Below are positions 61,129 through 64,000 of a DNA stretch of 64,000 nucleotides, in pieces (the stretch's first letter is position 1; each line of letters opens with the position of its first letter). The notes under the pieces are model-generated. The model was not told the origin of the DNA and did not search any database. It saw only the letters and a program-made list of their open reading frames with translations. The position numbers and the translations under genes were made by a program. Source of the stretch: an uncultured Lachnospiraceae bacterium (lineage in GTDB: Bacteria; Bacillota; Clostridia; Lachnospirales; Lachnospiraceae); contig CATLAK010000002.1 in NCBI GenBank assembly GCA_949878435.1, positions 62,001 through 126,000 of the forward strand. Reading direction: 5' to 3'.

Positions 61129-61192
61129 TAAGTAAAGGCAGAAGGGCAGTCAGGCAGATCAGGCTGCCCTGAAACGGAAAGGAAGGTTTGGG

Positions 61193-61975
61193 ATGAAGAA
61201 TTATTCTGAAGATGCCAGCAGACAATATCATATACAGGTGGCGCAGGGGGAAGTGGGGCGATATGTGATTATGCCGGGAGACCCGAAGCGCTGCGTGAAG
61301 ATTGCACAGTATTTTGAAAATCCGGTTTTGATTGCCGATAACAGGGAGTATATCACTTATACGGGAACATTGGACGGGGTAAAGGTCAGCGTGACCTCCA
61401 CAGGAATCGGAGGACCTTCCGCATCGATTGCAATGGAAGAGCTGTATCGGTGCGGCGCAGATACCTTCATCCGCATTGGAACCTGCGGCGGCATGCAGAC
61501 GCAGGTAAAAAGCGGGGATGTGGTGGTTGCCACGGGAGCCATCCGCATGGAAGGAACCAGCAGAGAGTATGCGCCCATAGAGTTTCCGGCAGTACCGGAT
61601 CTGGCAGTGACCAATGCGCTGGCAGATGCTGCAAAAGAGAAAGGATATCCTTTTCATGCAGGAGTGGTGCAATGTAAGGATGCCTTTTATGGGCAGCACG
61701 AGCCGGAGACGAAACCGGTAAGCTATGAGCTGATGAATAAATGGGAAGCGTGGAAGCGCTTAGGCTGTCTTGCTTCGGAGATGGAATCGGCAGCACTGTT
61801 CGTGGTGGCAAATTACCTTCGTGTCAGGGCAGGCGCGTGCTTCCTTGTGGTTGCCAATCAGGAAAGAGAAAAGCTGGGAATGGAAAACCCGGTGGTGCAC
61901 GACACGGATCGGGCAATACAGGTGGCAGTAGAAGCCATCCGCATGTTAATCCGCAAAGATCAGGAAAAAGAATAG
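61193..61975 (+). CDS. udp: Uridine/nucleoside phosphorylase
   Basis: A 260-residue enzyme of the PNP/UDP family that splits nucleosides with phosphate into base and (deoxy)ribose-1-phosphate. It shows the family phosphate site ([15 protein letters not shown]), [25 protein letters not shown], and the base and ribose site [17 protein letters not shown]. The [13 protein letters not shown] insert and EMES pattern fit uridine phosphorylase better than purine nucleoside phosphorylase. It lies in line with deoC and deoB, which use its product. Confidence 0.9.
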   Translation: MKNYSEDASRQYHIQVAQGEVGRYVIMPGDPKRCVKIAQYFENPVLIADNREYITYTGTLDGVKVSVTSTGIGGPSASIAMEELYRCGADTFIRIGTCGGMQTQVKSGDVVVATGAIRMEGTSREYAPIEFPAVPDLAVTNALADAAKEKGYPFHAGVVQCKDAFYGQHEPETKPVSYELMNKWEAWKRLGCLASEMESAALFVVANYLRVRAGACFLVVANQEREKLGMENPVVHDTDRAIQVAVEAIRMLIRKDQEKE

Positions 61976-61986
61976 GAGAACGGCAA

Positions 61987-62652
61987 ATGAATGTGAAGGA
62001 AATTTTACAGCATGTAGATCATACCCTGCTGCTGCAGACGGCGACATGGGAAGAAATCAGGCAGATCTGTGACGATGCCATAAAGTATCAGACCGCATCC
62101 ATATGTATTCCTCCAGCGTATGTGAGGCAGGCGAGCGAATATGTACAGGGAAAAATGGCAGTCTGTACCGTGATTGGATTTCCCAACGGATATATGACTA
62201 CGAAGACGAAAGAGTTTGAGACGAAGGATGCCATTGCAAACGGTGCCGATGAGATCGATATGGTCATCAATGTGGGATGGCTTAAAGATAAAAAGTATGA
62301 TCTGGTGGAAGAAGAAATCCGCATTTTAAAGGCAGCGTGCAAAGACAAGATCTTAAAGGTCATTATCGAAACCTGTCTTCTTACGCAGGAAGAGAAAAAG
62401 AAGATGTGTGAGATCGTCACGAAAGCCGGAGCAGATTATATCAAAACTTCCACCGGATTTGCAGGCGGCGGCGCAACCTTTGAGGATGTCAAACTGTTTG
62501 CGGAAAATGTAGGGGAAGGGGTTAAGATCAAGGCAGCCGGCGGCATTTCGTCCATGGAGGATGCGGAGCAATTTCTTTCCCTGGGGGCAGACCGCTTAGG
62601 AACCAGCCGGATCATTAAAATCGTGAAGAAAGAAGAGTCGTCCGGTTATTAA
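61987..62652 (+). CDS. deoC: Deoxyribose-phosphate aldolase
   Basis: A 221-residue class I aldolase that splits 2-deoxyribose-5-phosphate into acetaldehyde and glyceraldehyde-3-phosphate. Motifs are the N-terminal HVDHTLL, the strand [31 protein letters not shown], the Schiff-base Lys region [11 protein letters not shown] with [15 protein letters not shown], and [12 protein letters not shown]. The start at 61987 has TAGGAGA upstream; the much longer open frame is not credible because it runs through udp. Confidence 0.95.
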   Translation: MNVKEILQHVDHTLLLQTATWEEIRQICDDAIKYQTASICIPPAYVRQASEYVQGKMAVCTVIGFPNGYMTTKTKEFETKDAIANGADEIDMVINVGWLKDKKYDLVEEEIRILKAACKDKILKVIIETCLLTQEEKKKMCEIVTKAGADYIKTSTGFAGGGATFEDVKLFAENVGEGVKIKAAGGISSMEDAEQFLSLGADRLGTSRIIKIVKKEESSGY

Positions 62653-62736
62653 ATTTGCCCGCGGGTTTTGTGATGTTATAGTTTTCAAAGTTTTCAATGA
62701 TGTAAATGCCGTTTGCGCGGCGGAATGAGAGGAAAG

Positions 62737-63927
62737 ATGAACGAATATAAGAGAATTTTTGTGGTAGTTCTTGACTCCCTTGGCATTGGAGCCATGCCGG
62801 ATTCGCCGAAGTTTGGGGATGACGGGGTGGACACCTTTGGGCATATCCTGGAGAGGATGGGGAATTTGGAGATTCCCAATCTTGCTAAGCTGGGCATGCT
62901 CAATCTTCACACGGCAGGGGACATGAAAGCGGAAAAAGCGCCTATAGGACGGTATATGCGTCTTGGTGAGGCGAGCAACGGGAAGGACACGATGACAGGA
63001 CATTGGGAGATGATGGGAATCAAGACCCAGAAGCCTTTTAAGACCTTCACAGATACCGGATTTCCCCCGGAACTGATTGAAGAGTTGGAGAAGCAGTGCG
63101 GGAAAAAGGTGATAGGAAACAAGAGCGCCAGCGGCACGGAAATTATAGAGGAACTTGGTGAGGAGGAAATAAACACAGGGGCAATGATTGTATACACATC
63201 GGCGGATTCTGTGCTCCAGATCTGTGGGAATGAGGAGGCCTTTGACCTTGAAAATCTATATCGCTGCTGTGAGATCGCAAGAGAAATCACCATGAAGGAT
63301 GAGTGGCGAGTGGGGCGCGTGATTGCACGGCCTTACGTGGGGAAAAAGAAAGGCGAATTTAAGCGGACCAGCAACCGCCATGATTATGCCCTAAAGCCCA
63401 CCGGTCCCACAGTTTTAAATGCGCTTAAGGATGCGGGACTGGATGTGATCGGCGTAGGAAAGATCAATGATATTTTTTGTGGGGAGGGAATCACGCAGAC
63501 TTTTCACTCGGACAGTTCCGTTCATGGAATGGAACAGACTATCGCACTATGCAAAAAAGATTTCCACGGTCTGTGTTTCGTCAATCTGGTGGATTTTGAT
63601 GCTCTTTGGGGGCATCGCAGAAATGTGGAAGGGTATGGTCGTGAGATAGAGAAGTTCGACCGGAATCTGGGAGTTATGCTTAAACAGCTGCGGGAGGACG
63701 ATCTACTGATTCTGACGGCAGACCACGGAAACGATCCTACTTATACGGGAACGGACCATACAAGAGAGTATGTGCCTTTTTTGGCATATGCAAAAAAGAT
63801 GGAGGGCGGCAGAGCGCTGGAGAATGAAGATACGTTTGCGGTTATAGGCGCATCGGTGGCAGAAAATTTCGGTGTCAGGATGCCGGAGGGGACCATCGGC
63901 AGTTCTATTTTGAACAAGCTGGTATAA
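62737..63927 (+). CDS. deoB: Phosphopentomutase
   Basis: A 396-residue, two-metal enzyme of the alkaline phosphatase superfamily that interconverts (deoxy)ribose-1-phosphate and 5-phosphate. It shows [20 protein letters not shown] (metal Asp), [15 protein letters not shown] (nucleophile Thr), [20 protein letters not shown], and [30 protein letters not shown] precedes the ATG at 62737. With udp and deoC it completes nucleoside sugar catabolism. Confidence 0.96.
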   Translation: MNEYKRIFVVVLDSLGIGAMPDSPKFGDDGVDTFGHILERMGNLEIPNLAKLGMLNLHTAGDMKAEKAPIGRYMRLGEASNGKDTMTGHWEMMGIKTQKPFKTFTDTGFPPELIEELEKQCGKKVIGNKSASGTEIIEELGEEEINTGAMIVYTSADSVLQICGNEEAFDLENLYRCCEIAREITMKDEWRVGRVIARPYVGKKKGEFKRTSNRHDYALKPTGPTVLNALKDAGLDVIGVGKINDIFCGEGITQTFHSDSSVHGMEQTIALCKKDFHGLCFVNLVDFDALWGHRRNVEGYGREIEKFDRNLGVMLKQLREDDLLILTADHGNDPTYTGTDHTREYVPFLAYAKKMEGGRALENEDTFAVIGASVAENFGVRMPEGTIGSSILNKLV

Positions 63928-63985
63928 GCATAAGGACAACAGGAACCGGTAAGAAGGGATGCTGCGCAGGAAAGGAGGACAATTC

Positions 63986-64000
63986 GTGAAAAATAAGATT
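63986..64000 (+). CDS. Start of a further gene, cut by window edge
   Basis: AAAGGAGGA is followed 6 bases later by GTG and four more sense codons (K N K I). Given the neighbours it is probably another nucleoside-salvage gene, such as a second phosphorylase or a deaminase, but nothing can be identified from five codons. Confidence 0.5.

Noticed and set aside
61741..62652. Long 303-codon start for deoC
   Set aside because: The first 82 codons lie inside udp in another frame; DeoC homology begins at 61987 after a good ribosome site.

Overview
The window looks like a chromosomal segment of a Gram-positive clostridium, most likely family Lachnospiraceae. The evidence is strong AGGAGG-type ribosome sites, frequent TTG and GTG starts, BlaI/M56, LytTR-DUF3021 and PadR-DUF2812 gene pairs, YesM-type sensor kinases, BMP-type nucleoside transport and a type VIIb secretion locus. 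Almost all genes lie on the + strand. No CRISPR array, intact prophage or insertion sequence was seen.

Layout: 1-3100 holds the end of an ABC exporter operon facing a LytTR/DUF3021/CPBP-like operon. 3121-4757 is an ECF sigma factor with its membrane partner. 4990-7639 is a BlaI repressor with twin palindromic operators, an M56 metallopeptidase-M23 fusion interrupted by an in-frame TAG, and a small membrane protein. 7760-11196 carries a CofE-like protein, purA and queH. 11251-13761 (minus strand) has PadR/DUF2812 and XRE-DUF5680/radical SAM pairs. 14121-20752 has an AAA/DUF4143 ATPase, argS, an ABC-class ATPase and an ABC exporter. 20897-29685 is a sensory and transport block: a binding lipoprotein, a YesM-type kinase and an AraC-type regulator, then a second binding lipoprotein, a double-length permease and an ABC ATPase with two large insertions.

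29860-31769 is a decay zone with HAD and MFS gene fragments around a tRNA-Leu(CAG). A ZIP metal transporter follows. 32872-41311 is a compact type VII secretion locus: EssC, a YukD-like protein, four small helical proteins (two clear WXG100 proteins), a membrane-anchored unknown and a DUF2974 lipase-like protein. EsaA, EssA and EssB are not recognisable.

41484-55917 is a signalling island: an HD-GYP response regulator, a PAS histidine kinase, a second HD-GYP-like regulator with a degenerate active site, CheR, CheB, then CheA-CheW-MCP, a CheY-like protein, and a second CheA-CheW-MCP. The two cassettes are near-identical in CheA and CheW, while the MCP sensory ends differ and lack ligand-binding domains. 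No flagellar gene is in the window.

56153-63927 is a nucleoside uptake and salvage cluster: BMP lipoprotein, double ABC ATPase, two permeases, uridine phosphorylase, deoC and deoB. The products connect directly: nucleosides are imported, cleaved to (deoxy)ribose-1-phosphate, isomerised by DeoB and split by DeoC. The first codons of another gene lie at the right edge.
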